The translations under genes and the position numbers were made by a program. A stretch of DNA of 64,000 nucleotides from Betaproteobacteria bacterium (GTDB lineage Bacteria; Pseudomonadota; Gammaproteobacteria; Burkholderiales; Ga0077523). The notes below the pieces were generated by a model. It did no database searches. It saw nothing but the letters and a program-made list of their open reading frames with translations, and had not been told where the DNA came from. Within the stretch, counting starts at the first letter, position 1; each line of letters opens with the position of its first letter. Of this stretch, positions 18,122 to 26,296 are shown in pieces. The stretch covers positions 496,001 through 560,000 of the forward strand of contig JADJPK010000031.1 of the NCBI GenBank assembly GCA_016713305.1. Direction: 5' to 3'.

Positions 18122-18230
18122 CGATCGGATGAGTGTCGCCGGTCACTCGGTGGGCGGCCGACCTCTTGGGAGTTCTTCCCAGTCAGATCGTTGAAAGCAC
18201 GGAGAATCCTGCCCTGCAACAGCACGATGG

Positions 18231-18263
18231 TTGACACGCGTTAATGAGAACGATTATCGTTAC
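18231..18263 (+). promoter_or_regulatory. Fur-box-like operator overlapping the hemP promoter
   Basis: A consensus -35 TTGACA lies at 18231-18236. A likely -10 TATCGT at 18255-18260 (18-bp spacing) follows. Between and over them sits 'AATGAGAACGATTATCGTT' at 18243-18261, close to the GATAATGATAATCATTATC Fur box. Fur-Fe2+ bound here would block RNA polymerase, so the whole heme locus should be expressed under iron limitation. The predicted transcript start falls at about 18266-18267, at the hemP ATG. Confidence 0.8.
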
Positions 18264-18266
18264 TTC

Positions 18267-18464
18267 ATGCGTGATCAATCAGACCAGCCCGACGGCGATT
18301 CGCGGGGAAACCGTGCCGGCAACGGCAACGCGCCCCTTGCGTCCGTTCGCCGGGTGACATCCAAGGAACTGATCGGCCCGGCGGGAATGCTCGAGATCGA
18401 GCACGCGGGCCGCATCTACTGCCTTCGCATCACGCAGCAAGGGAAGCTGATTCTGACGGCCTGA
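18267..18464 (+). CDS. hemP: Hemin uptake protein HemP
   Basis: 65 residues ending with the family core 'RRVTSKELIGPAGMLEIEHAGRIYCLR', read in parts, and 'ITQQGKLILTA'. HemP is a small cytoplasmic protein needed for heme-receptor expression in some proteobacteria. The ATG at 18267 has no Shine-Dalgarno and lies at the expected transcription start, so translation may be leaderless; a TTG at 18231 would lie inside the promoter. It is the first gene of the heme locus, directly under the Fur box. Confidence 0.85.
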   Translation: MRDQSDQPDGDSRGNRAGNGNAPLASVRRVTSKELIGPAGMLEIEHAGRIYCLRITQQGKLILTA

Positions 18465-18471
18465 CCGTTCG

Positions 18472-18497
18472 CCGCCTGTCCTCGACGGAACAGGCGG
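18472..18497 (+). other. Stem-loop between hemP and hmuS
   Basis: Perfect 8-bp inverted repeat CCGCCTGT (18472-18479) / ACAGGCGG (18490-18497) with a 10-nt loop, 8 bases after the hemP stop. There is no T run, so it is more likely an mRNA-stability or partial-attenuation element than a full terminator. It could lower hmuSTUV relative to hemP. Confidence 0.5.
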
Positions 18498-18609
18498 GTG
18501 TCCGTGCCGGGTGTCATCGTCAGCGCTCCGCCAGCCAGCCGCACCGGTTCCGGTGCCTGCCAGCACGCCGAGCAATTCGATTCGTGACTGGAGGTGACGA
18601 GGAATCGCC

Positions 18610-19683
18610 ATGGAGATCATCCGGGGTGTGATCGAACCGTCCGCGCTGCGCGGGCGCTGGGAGCAGTTGAAGGCAGAACGCAAGGTCCGCAACCGTGAGG
18701 CGGCATCCTTGCTGGGCGTCAGTGAAGGGCAGCTCATCGCCTCTCTTTGCAAGACGGCGGCAACGCGGCTTGATCCGCGTTTCCCCGAGATCCTCAAGTC
18801 CCTGCAGAACGCAGGCCGCACCATGGCGCTCACGCGCAACGAAGCGTGCGTGCACGAGCGCGTCGGCGTCTACGAGGACGTGTCGCACGACGGGCCCGTC
18901 GGCCTGGTCCTCGGTCCGGACATCGACCTGCGCATCTTCTACCGCGGCTGGTCCGCCGGCTTCGCCGTCGACGAGTCGCACGATGGCGGTCCGGGCCGCA
19001 GCCTGCAGTTCTTCGACAAGCACGGCCAGGCGATCCACAAGATCTACATGCGCGACGAAGGCGCCCGGGGCGCGTGGGAGCAGGTGTCGCGCGAGTTCGC
19101 CTTCGGCGACCAGTCGGGAACCCTGGCCGTCGAGACCTACACCCCGCCGGTGAAGAACCTGCGTCCCGACGAGGCGGTCGACGTCCCCGGATTCCGCAAG
19201 GCGTGGGCCGGACTGCAGGACACCCACGACTTCTTCGGCATGCTCAAGAAGTTCGATGTCGCGCGCACCCAGGCAATGCGGCTTGCCGACCGGCAGTTCG
19301 CGTGCCCCGTGCCCCTGGACGCTCCCACGCAGGTCCTGCGCGCCGCCGCGGAATCGGGAGTACCGATCATGGTGTTCGTAGGCAACCCCGGATGCATCCA
19401 GATCCATACCGGCGCGGTGAAGAACGTGCAGGCCATGGGACCGTGGATCAACGTGATGGATCCGGAATTCAACCTGCACCTTCGGCAGGACCTGGTGGCG
19501 GAGGCGTGGGTGGTACGCAAACCCACCGTCGACGGCATCGTCACTTCGCTGGAGATCTTCGACAGCGAAGGCGAACTGATCGCGCAGTTCTTCGGCGCCC
19601 GCAAACCGGGCATTCCGGAGAAGGCCGAATGGCGCGACCTGCTCGACGCGACCTTTCCCGCCCTGATCGGCACCCGGCAATGA
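18610..19683 (+). CDS. hmuS: Hemin-degrading/heme-handling factor HmuS
   Basis: 357 residues with the duplicated HemS fold. Repeat 1 runs through 'RNREAASLLGVSEGQLIAS', 'LQNAGRTMALTRNEACVHER' and 'IDLRIFYRGWSAGFAV'. Repeat 2 runs through 'AAAESGVPIMVFVGNPGCIQIHTG' and 'WINVMDPEFNLHLRQDLVAEAW'. The family binds and degrades heme in the cytoplasm, with a His ligand expected in the 'CVHE' region. The stop overlaps the hmuT start (ATGA). Confidence 0.93.
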   Translation: MEIIRGVIEPSALRGRWEQLKAERKVRNREAASLLGVSEGQLIASLCKTAATRLDPRFPEILKSLQNAGRTMALTRNEACVHERVGVYEDVSHDGPVGLVLGPDIDLRIFYRGWSAGFAVDESHDGGPGRSLQFFDKHGQAIHKIYMRDEGARGAWEQVSREFAFGDQSGTLAVETYTPPVKNLRPDEAVDVPGFRKAWAGLQDTHDFFGMLKKFDVARTQAMRLADRQFACPVPLDAPTQVLRAAAESGVPIMVFVGNPGCIQIHTGAVKNVQAMGPWINVMDPEFNLHLRQDLVAEAWVVRKPTVDGIVTSLEIFDSEGELIAQFFGARKPGIPEKAEWRDLLDATFPALIGTRQ

Positions 19684-20534
19684 GGCAGGACCGCAGACGC
19701 CTCCTCGCGGCGCTGTGCGCCGCGGGAATGGTGTCGCCATTCGTCGCATACGCAGGTCCGCCGCGCCGCGTGGTGTCGGTCGGCGGGGCAGTCACGGAGA
19801 TCGTGTACGCACTCGGCGCGGGCGACCGTCTCGTCGGCGCGGACTCGACCAGCCTGTTTCCCGAGGCGGCACAGAAGCTCCCGCGGGTCGGCTACATGCG
19901 CCAGATCTCCGCCGAAGGCGTGCTGTCGCTCCGTCCGGAACTCGTGGTCGCGACGGCGGAGGCCGGGCCCCCGGCCGTGCTGACCCAGATCGAATCGGCG
20001 GGGGTGCCGATCAAGCGGCTGCCGGTGCGGCATTCGTTGGAATCGCTGCGGGACAACGTCCGCGAAATCGCGGGCGTCCTGGGCATGCCTGAAGCCGGCA
20101 GCCGTCTGCTCGCGGATCTGGAGGTGCACTGGTCGAGGACGTCCCGGCGCGTGGCGTCCTTTCCGGGCCGGCCCAGGGCGCTGTTCATCCTGGCGCATGG
20201 CGGAGGCGCTCCGATGGTCTCCGGCGCTGGCACCGCGGCGGACGCGATGATCGGATACGCCGGCGCAGTGAACGCCGTGCAGAGCCTGGAGGGCTACAAG
20301 CCGCTCACGGCGGAGGCGGCCATCGCCTCGGCACCCGACGTGATCCTCATCACGAGCCAGGGGCTGGACGAAACCGGCGGCATCGACAAGCTGCTGGCCC
20401 GGCCCGGCCTTTCGCTGACTCCTGCGGGGCGCAGCCGGCGTGTCGTCGCCATGGACGCGTTGTACCTGCTGGGTTTCGGTCCGCGGCTGCCTGAAGCGGT
20501 GGCGGATCTGTCGGAGAGGTTGCGCAAGTCGTGA
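19680..20534 (+). CDS. hmuT: Heme ABC transporter substrate-binding protein HmuT
   Basis: 284 residues. The N-terminal export signal 'RRRLLAALCAAGMVSPFVAYAG' ends near residue 25 and resembles a Tat-type signal. The class III binding fold follows: 'RVVSVGGAVTEIVYALGAGDRLVGAD', read in parts, then 'VGYMRQISAEGVLSLRPELV' and 'GYKPLTAEAAIASAPDVILI'. It carries heme in the periplasm to HmuUV. It is linked by ATGA upstream and GTGA downstream. Confidence 0.93.
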   Translation: MRQDRRRLLAALCAAGMVSPFVAYAGPPRRVVSVGGAVTEIVYALGAGDRLVGADSTSLFPEAAQKLPRVGYMRQISAEGVLSLRPELVVATAEAGPPAVLTQIESAGVPIKRLPVRHSLESLRDNVREIAGVLGMPEAGSRLLADLEVHWSRTSRRVASFPGRPRALFILAHGGGAPMVSGAGTAADAMIGYAGAVNAVQSLEGYKPLTAEAAIASAPDVILITSQGLDETGGIDKLLARPGLSLTPAGRSRRVVAMDALYLLGFGPRLPEAVADLSERLRKS

Positions 20535-21643
20535 CCGCCGCACAGGCCCGGGCACAGGATGCCCGCATCCGGGGCTTTCTGCCTTCGCCCCACTCCCGGC
20601 ACGGACGGCAGCGGCTGCTGGCCCCGGTACTGACCGTGCTCGTCGCGATGCTGTTCATCGCGAACCTCAGCACGGGCGCCTTCGCGATTCCCGCCATGGA
20701 GGTGGTCAGGGCGCTCGTCGCGATGAGCGGCCTCGGCAGCAGCCTGGATGTCGGTGCGCAGGAACTGGCAGTGCTCACCGGCATCCGGCTGCCCCGGGCG
20801 ATCATGGCGGCCGGGACCGGTGCAGGCCTTGCCCTGGCCGGCGCGGTCCTCCAGGGCCTGTTCCGCAATCCGCTCGCCGACCCTGGCGTCATCGGCATCT
20901 CCGGCGGTGCCGCCTTCGGCGCTGCGGTCGCCATCGTCGGCCTGGGCTACCTGCCGACCGGCTGGAGGGAAACGCTGGGCGGCTACGCGTTGCCTGCCAC
21001 CGCTTTCGTCTTTGCCCTGATCACGACGCTCGTCGTCTACCGGTTCGGGCGGGCCCACGGCGGTTCGTCTGTCGCCACCATGCTTCTCGCGGGCATCGGA
21101 TTCAACGCCCTGGCGCTGTCCGGAATCGGGTTCCTGTCTTTCATCGCATCCGACGAGCAGTTGCGCAATCTCGCTTTCTGGAACCTCGGCAGCGTCGGCG
21201 GGGCGACCTGGAACCAGCTCGCCCTGAGCGCCGTCGCGTGCGTTCCGGCAGGCATCGTCCTGCTGCGCCTCGCTCCGCCGCTGGACGCGCTGGCACTCGG
21301 ATTCGCCGAAGCGCGGCACGTGGGCGTCGACGTGATCCGCCTGCAGAGGACGGTGGTGGTGCTGTCCGCGCTCATGGTGGGATGTCTCGTGGCTTCCACC
21401 GGAGTCATCGCTTTCCTGGGACTCATCGCGCCCCACATCGTCCGCCTGGCGATCGGACCGGCGCATTCCCGTCTGCTGCCTGCCTCCGCGCTGCTCGGCG
21501 CCGCGTTGCTGCTGGCCGCGGACCTTGCCGCGCGGACCCTCTTCGCTCCGGCCGAATTGCCCGTGGGCATTCTGACGACCGCGGCCGGCGCGCCGTTCTT
21601 CCTCTGGCTGCTGCTTCGCTCGCGACGGGAGGCCTTCGCGTGA
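20531..21643 (+). CDS. hmuU: Heme ABC transporter permease HmuU
   Basis: 370-residue FecCD-type permease with about ten membrane segments. Family blocks: 'IRLPRAIMAAGTGAGLALAG', 'LFRNPLADPGVIGISGGAAF', 'WNLGSVGGATW', 'ATGVIAFLGLIAPHIVRL'-like text ('STGVIAFLGLIAPHIVRLA') and 'ELPVGILTTAAGAPFF'. GTG start at 20531 within the hmuT stop (GTGA). It forms the inner-membrane channel with HmuV. Confidence 0.94.
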   Translation: MTAAQARAQDARIRGFLPSPHSRHGRQRLLAPVLTVLVAMLFIANLSTGAFAIPAMEVVRALVAMSGLGSSLDVGAQELAVLTGIRLPRAIMAAGTGAGLALAGAVLQGLFRNPLADPGVIGISGGAAFGAAVAIVGLGYLPTGWRETLGGYALPATAFVFALITTLVVYRFGRAHGGSSVATMLLAGIGFNALALSGIGFLSFIASDEQLRNLAFWNLGSVGGATWNQLALSAVACVPAGIVLLRLAPPLDALALGFAEARHVGVDVIRLQRTVVVLSALMVGCLVASTGVIAFLGLIAPHIVRLAIGPAHSRLLPASALLGAALLLAADLAARTLFAPAELPVGILTTAAGAPFFLWLLLRSRREAFA

Positions 21644-22437
21644 GTGCGCCGCTCGTGGAGGCCAGGGGCGTGCGGTGCCGCCTCGGGCGGCGGATGGTGC
21701 TCGACGGCATCGATCTGTCGGTGCGCTCGGGTTCCCTCATGTGCCTCCTGGGACCGAACGGCGCGGGCAAGTCGACCTTGCTGCGCATGCTGAGCGGCGA
21801 ACTGGCCGCGGGTGAAGGCACTGTGCAATTCGACGCGCGGGATCTCGCGTCGTGGTCCCCGGTTGCACTCGCCAGACGCCGGGCGGTCATGTGCCAGAAG
21901 CCCAATGCGGCCTTCGAGTTCCACGGCACCGAAGTCGTGCTGCTGGGCCGCTATCCGCACTGCGAGGGCAGGCCCGGGCGAACCGACGAGCGCATCGCGG
22001 AAAGGGCCCTGGCCGACGCGGAGGCGGCGCACCTCGCCTGGCGGATCGTGACCACGCTGTCGGGAGGCGAGAACGCCCGCGTGCATTTCGCCCGCGCGCT
22101 CGCGCAGGTGGCCTACGAGGAAGACGGGTTGCCCCGCGCGCTGTTCCTGGACGAACCCACCGCCAGCCTGGACCTCGCACACCAGCACGCGCTCATGCGG
22201 CTGGCGCGAGATCTTGCACACGGACAGGGACTGGCGGTGGTTGCCGTGGTGCACGACCTGAACCTGGCGGCCCGCTACGCCGACGAAGTCGTGCTGCTCT
22301 CCGACGGACGGATTGCCGCCGCGGGAACGCCGCGCCATGTCCTGACCCGGGAGCACGTCAAGGCGTGCTTCGGCGTCGACGTGATTGCCGTGACTGCCGC
22401 GGGACAGGATGCACCCGCATTGCTGGTGACGGCGTGA
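21640..22437 (+). CDS. hmuV: Heme ABC transporter ATP-binding protein HmuV
   Basis: 265 residues with Walker A 'GPNGAGKSTLL', signature 'LSGGENARVHFARAL', Walker B 'ALFLDEPTASLD' and the switch His in 'VVHDLNLAA'. The signature has ENAR rather than the usual EQQR. GTG start at 21640 overlaps the hmuU stop (GTGA), so the transporter proteins should be made in coupled amounts. It powers heme import. Confidence 0.94.
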   Translation: MSAPLVEARGVRCRLGRRMVLDGIDLSVRSGSLMCLLGPNGAGKSTLLRMLSGELAAGEGTVQFDARDLASWSPVALARRRAVMCQKPNAAFEFHGTEVVLLGRYPHCEGRPGRTDERIAERALADAEAAHLAWRIVTTLSGGENARVHFARALAQVAYEEDGLPRALFLDEPTASLDLAHQHALMRLARDLAHGQGLAVVAVVHDLNLAARYADEVVLLSDGRIAAAGTPRHVLTREHVKACFGVDVIAVTAAGQDAPALLVTA

Positions 22438-22452
22438 TGAGAGGCCAACGAC

Positions 22453-22719
22453 ATGAATCCCCGAGATGACGTGAAGGCCAGATTGCTGGCCGTGTACGAA
22501 GAACTCCTCCGGCACGAAGGCTACGGCTCCTTCAAGGTGGAGATGCGCATCCTCAAGCGGGGGCAGAAGGAAGTGATCGTCGATTGCGGCAAGCAGTACC
22601 GCTTCGTCGTCGACTTCCGGCCGGCATCGGCCCTTCACGAGTTCAAACCCGGCGACGAGGCGTCGCGGGACATCCCCGAAAGAACGCAGCTGACGGAGCT
22701 GCAGGGCCTGTCAGCCTGA
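22453..22719 (+). CDS. Conserved small protein of the heme locus, function unknown
   Basis: 88 residues, not recognised. It is charged and mixed alpha/beta in look: 'KARLLAVYEELLRHEGYGSF' then 'RILKRGQKEVIVDCGKQYRFV'. There is one Cys, no signal and no membrane segment. It lies 15 bases after hmuV and reads as the last gene of the hmu operon. A cytoplasmic heme-trafficking or regulatory accessory is possible, from position only. Confidence 0.7.
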   Translation: MNPRDDVKARLLAVYEELLRHEGYGSFKVEMRILKRGQKEVIVDCGKQYRFVVDFRPASALHEFKPGDEASRDIPERTQLTELQGLSA

Positions 22720-22760
22720 CACGGGTCGGGTGAAGGTTCGAACAGATGGAGACTGGACGC

Positions 22761-23471
22761 ATGAACACCAAGACTCTGCCGCGCATCGCGGCACTAACGG
22801 CAATGCTGGCGATGGCCGGCAGCGCCTCCGCGGCGACGGGAATGTGGGATACCGCGCTGGGACCGGGCAGCGGAAACGGCGCCACCAGCGCGACGCCATG
22901 GATCGCCTCCCCCGCCGCCGGCAGCCTGTACGCCGAGTGGAATTTCTTCAACGACAGCGACTCGTCGACGCCGCTCACGATCCAGGATGCCACGCCCGAC
23001 ATTGCGGCCGCAGGATTGGGCAGTGGTGTGGCCCAGTTCGCGGAGACGACGGGCGGTGCATTCATCACCGGCGGCGGAAACGTCTACAGCCCCACCGTGG
23101 CAACGGCCTTCACGGTGAGTCTGCCGGGTGTATCCGGAGCGACGGAGGTGTGGTTGCGCGCGGCCACTCTGGGCTCGCTCCTGGAAGCGTCCGCCACCCT
23201 CAACGGCGTGGCGGCGGAGGCGCAGGAGAGCTACAGCGTGCCGATCCCCGGAGGCGGCTTCGGCGGTGACGAGAAGGAGTGGTACTGGCGCTGGACCCTG
23301 CCCACCGCCGCCAGCTCGCTGCAGTTCTCGTTCGCCTCGTCGGCCTCGTCGGTAAGTCTGGACCAGGTCGCGGTCTATGCGGCACCGGTGCCGGAGCCCG
23401 GGACCTACGCGATGTTCGGTCTCGGACTTGCCGGCCTGGCAGCCTTCGCCCGCCGCTGCGCGAAGCGCTGA
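22761..23471 (+). CDS. PEP-CTERM sorting-signal exported protein
   Basis: 236 residues. Signal peptide 'LPRIAALTAMLAMAGSASAA' ends near residue 25. The mature part is Gly/Ser/Thr/Ala-rich and beta-like. The C-terminus is a textbook PEP-CTERM tripartite tail: 'VPEPGTYAMFGLGLAGLAAF' followed by 'ARRCAKR'. Such proteins are cut by exosortase A, which must be encoded elsewhere. It lies between the hmu operon and the heme receptor, which is an unusual place. ATG at 22761 is chosen because it begins directly before the signal peptide; an in-frame ATG at 22746 would add five residues. Confidence 0.85.
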   Translation: MNTKTLPRIAALTAMLAMAGSASAATGMWDTALGPGSGNGATSATPWIASPAAGSLYAEWNFFNDSDSSTPLTIQDATPDIAAAGLGSGVAQFAETTGGAFITGGGNVYSPTVATAFTVSLPGVSGATEVWLRAATLGSLLEASATLNGVAAEAQESYSVPIPGGGFGGDEKEWYWRWTLPTAASSLQFSFASSASSVSLDQVAVYAAPVPEPGTYAMFGLGLAGLAAFARRCAKR

Positions 23472-23480
23472 TCGACGTAT

Positions 23481-23516
23481 CCGCGGCACGGAGGGGAACG
23501 TGCCTCTGTGCCGCGG
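23481..23516 (+). terminator. Strong stem-loop after the PEP-CTERM gene
   Basis: 14-bp stem CCGCGGCACGGAGG (23481-23494) / CCTCTGTGCCGCGG (23503-23516) with one G-T pair and an 8-nt loop, 10 bases after the stop codon. There is no T run, so it would act as a weak intrinsic terminator or an mRNA 3'-end stabiliser, separating this transcript from the TonB receptor. Confidence 0.6.
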
Positions 23517-23609
23517 CCGGGCCGCTCGGCCATGTCCGCCGTCGGCTCGCTCTTCCGACGGCTCCCTCCACGACCACTGCGCGGGCCGGCTCGCGTGACC
23601 TTCGCCGGA

Positions 23610-25736
23610 ATGCGCCCGTCCTTCCCACATCTGCTGTTCGCCGCCTCGGCACTGCTGTCCATCGCGGCGTCCCCGGTTCGTGCCCAGGTGACGGCTCCCA
23701 CCGTGACGGTCACGGGCGCGACACCCGGGGAAACGGATGCGGCAAAGGCCACGTCGGTCACCAGGATCGACCGGACGCGGATCGAACGCTGGCAGCCGAG
23801 CACCGTCTTCGAGGCGGTTCAGGGCACTCCCGGGGTGGCGCTGAACGGTGGTCCCCGCGCAAGCGGCATGTCCTTCAACATCCGCGGCTACGGTGACAGC
23901 GAGGACGTGCTCATCAAGCTCGATGGTGCACAGAAGAATTTCGAGAAGTACCGCTTCGGCGGCACGTTCATCGAACCGGAACTGCTGAAGGGCATCGCGA
24001 TCACGCGCGGGCCCGATCTTCTGTCGGGTGCCGGTGCGCTGGGCGGAACCGTCTCCGCCACGACGCGCGATGCCGCGGATTTTCTCCGGCCCGGGCAGAG
24101 ATTCGGAGCGCGACTCAAGTACGGCACGGCCACAGGCAACGACCAGATCGAGCGCAGCGCCATCGGGTTCGCACGTCCGCGCGAGGACGTGGACCTCGTG
24201 GTCGCGGCGACCCGCCGCACGGCGGGTGACTACCGGATCGCCGATGGCACCACCCTGCCCGACTCCAACCTCAATCAGCGCAGTCTGCTGGGGAAGGGCA
24301 CCTGGTTCGTGACAGAGCGCCTGTCGCTGGGCTGGTCGAGCGCCACCGTCGACAACCGCAGCCGCGAGGCCTACGACGCGACCGGCGGCGTCCCGGGGAT
24401 CTTCGGCAGCGTCGTGCGCGATACCGAGGATGCGACACACACGTTCAATACGCGCTACGAAGGTGCGGGCGGGCTCGTCGATTTCGCCGGCACCGCCGGC
24501 CAATCGACCACGCAGGTCAAGGATCTGCACCGGCCCGGGCAGTCCCTTTTCGCCAACAACATCACCGGGAATCTCAACGATTCCTTCGACTACGACGTCA
24601 CCACGCTGGACCTCAAGAACACGGCGCGATTCCGCACGGGCGCCGTCTCCAACGAGCTGGTGACGTCGATACAGGGCGTGCGCAATGCGCGGGAAGTTCG
24701 CCGGGTCGCGGACAACCCGGCCATCAATGCGTCCCTGTACCCCGGCGGCTTCAACCCCGCCCAGCCGTCCGGCACGCGGGAAAGCATGGGCCTCGTCGCA
24801 GTCCACACGTTCGGCTGGGGACCGTGGACATTCTCGCCAGGCGTGCGCTGGGATCACTACCGGGTCACGGCCGACGGCCGCGCGCGCGAGAACATGATCC
24901 GGTTCGGCCAGGCGTGGGAAATCACCGAGGTCGAGAAGAGCGGCAGCCTGGCGGGCACCTGGCGTCTGCCCGTGTCGGTGCCCCTGCTGCTCGGCTACCG
25001 CTACGTCCAGGCCTTCAAACCCCCGCTCATCGACGAGTACTTCACGCAAGGCGCTTTCAGCCGGTGCACGGTGCCGAATCTGGGGCCGCTCACGCCCGCG
25101 TCCGGCATCTGCGGCTCGCTGTATCGCCCGGAACGGGCGGACACCCAGGAATGGAGCCTGACGCTCCCCGCGCTCGCACTCTCGGGGGGAATCAAGGTGG
25201 ACAGCCGCCTTGCCTACTTCCGCAACGAGCGGCGCCATCTGCTCTTGTCGCTCAAGCGGGTCGGGAACGAGGTGGGGCAACCGGGCTGGGAACACCGCGA
25301 AGGGTTCGAGTTCGAGGCGAACGCGACGGGCCGCGTTCTGTTCGCTTCGCTCGCCTACACCGCCATTCACGGCCGCGTGTACGACGGCATCTTCCACACC
25401 GACCTCTTCGACGCGCCAGGCGACACGGCAGCGGTCACTCTGGGTGCCCGTTTCCTCGGCGGCATCTTCGACGCCGGACTCAGGTACCGCGACGTGGGGG
25501 CGCGCTCCGTTGCCATCGGCCTCACCACCGGCAACCGGCCCGTCGTGGGGCGCCAGGAGGGCTACGAACTGGTGGACCTGTTTCTGGGTTACCGGCCTTC
25601 GGCCGACGTGGAAATCCGCGTCGCTCTGGAGAACGCGACCAACGAAGCGTACTTTCTCAACAACGGATTCGGTGGCAGCATCGGGGCACCGGCGCCGGGC
25701 CGGAGCCTGCGGTTCGCGGCGGCGCTGCAGTTCTGA
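23610..25736 (+). CDS. TonB-dependent heme/hemoglobin-type outer-membrane receptor
   Basis: 708 residues. Signal peptide 'LLFAASALLSIAASPVRAQ' is followed by a plug domain ('TVFEAVQGTPGVALNGG', 'FNIRGYGDSEDVLIKLDG', 'IAITRGPDLLSGAGALGGTV') and a 22-strand-type barrel. The barrel ends with the aromatic C-terminus 'FAAALQF' needed for outer-membrane insertion. The neighbourhood (hemP-hmuSTUV) identifies the likely ligand as heme or hemoproteins. No separate Fur box was seen between the hairpin at 23516 and the ATG. A GTG 15 bases upstream could be an alternative start. Confidence 0.9.
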   Translation: MRPSFPHLLFAASALLSIAASPVRAQVTAPTVTVTGATPGETDAAKATSVTRIDRTRIERWQPSTVFEAVQGTPGVALNGGPRASGMSFNIRGYGDSEDVLIKLDGAQKNFEKYRFGGTFIEPELLKGIAITRGPDLLSGAGALGGTVSATTRDAADFLRPGQRFGARLKYGTATGNDQIERSAIGFARPREDVDLVVAATRRTAGDYRIADGTTLPDSNLNQRSLLGKGTWFVTERLSLGWSSATVDNRSREAYDATGGVPGIFGSVVRDTEDATHTFNTRYEGAGGLVDFAGTAGQSTTQVKDLHRPGQSLFANNITGNLNDSFDYDVTTLDLKNTARFRTGAVSNELVTSIQGVRNAREVRRVADNPAINASLYPGGFNPAQPSGTRESMGLVAVHTFGWGPWTFSPGVRWDHYRVTADGRARENMIRFGQAWEITEVEKSGSLAGTWRLPVSVPLLLGYRYVQAFKPPLIDEYFTQGAFSRCTVPNLGPLTPASGICGSLYRPERADTQEWSLTLPALALSGGIKVDSRLAYFRNERRHLLLSLKRVGNEVGQPGWEHREGFEFEANATGRVLFASLAYTAIHGRVYDGIFHTDLFDAPGDTAAVTLGARFLGGIFDAGLRYRDVGARSVAIGLTTGNRPVVGRQEGYELVDLFLGYRPSADVEIRVALENATNEAYFLNNGFGGSIGAPAPGRSLRFAAALQF

Positions 25737-25831
25737 TCGATCGTACCGGGGTCGTCACGGCGCCGGATTCCGCGACGTCGCGACACCGGGGAGCGTTGCC
25801 CCCCCTCCGCCTTCGTTCACGCTGCAACCCC

Positions 25832-26290
25832 ATGGATTCACCGCCCCCCGATTACAGCGACGAAGTCCGCAAACACCGGTCGTTCACGGTGCGTGTCGTC
25901 CTGGTGGTCATCGGGTCCGGATTCGTGGTGCTGGGGATCGTGGGCGTCTTCACGCCCGTGCTGCCCACGACGCCTTTTCTACTGGTGGCCGCGGGTTGCT
26001 ATGCGAGAGCATCCACCCGCTTCTACAACGCTCTGCTGCGGCAGCCCACGTTCGGACCGCTCATCCGGGAATGGCAACGGCACCGCAGCATCCCCTATCG
26101 CACCAAGCTGCTGGCGATCGCGATGATGGCGGTATCGCTGTCGGTGTCGATCGTCTTCTTCGTGAAGCCGCCATGGCTTCAGGGAGCATTGGCCGTGATG
26201 GGCGCGGGGCTCGCAGCCCGGATGTACCGGATTCCGTCCCGGGACCATCCCGCGCCGCCGCATCGGCGGCGGCGGCAGCGGGAACCCTGA
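25832..26290 (+). CDS. DUF454 (YbaN-type) membrane protein
   Basis: 152 residues with the family core 'VLGIVGVFTPVLPTTPFLLVAAGCYARAS', read in parts, then 'FYNALLRQPTFGPLIREW' and two more hydrophobic stretches. The tail is Arg/Pro-rich. DUF454 proteins are inner-membrane proteins of unknown function and are often found beside iron or heme uptake genes, as here. Confidence 0.88.
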   Translation: MDSPPPDYSDEVRKHRSFTVRVVLVVIGSGFVVLGIVGVFTPVLPTTPFLLVAAGCYARASTRFYNALLRQPTFGPLIREWQRHRSIPYRTKLLAIAMMAVSLSVSIVFFVKPPWLQGALAVMGAGLAARMYRIPSRDHPAPPHRRRRQREP

Positions 26291-26296
26291 CGTCCC

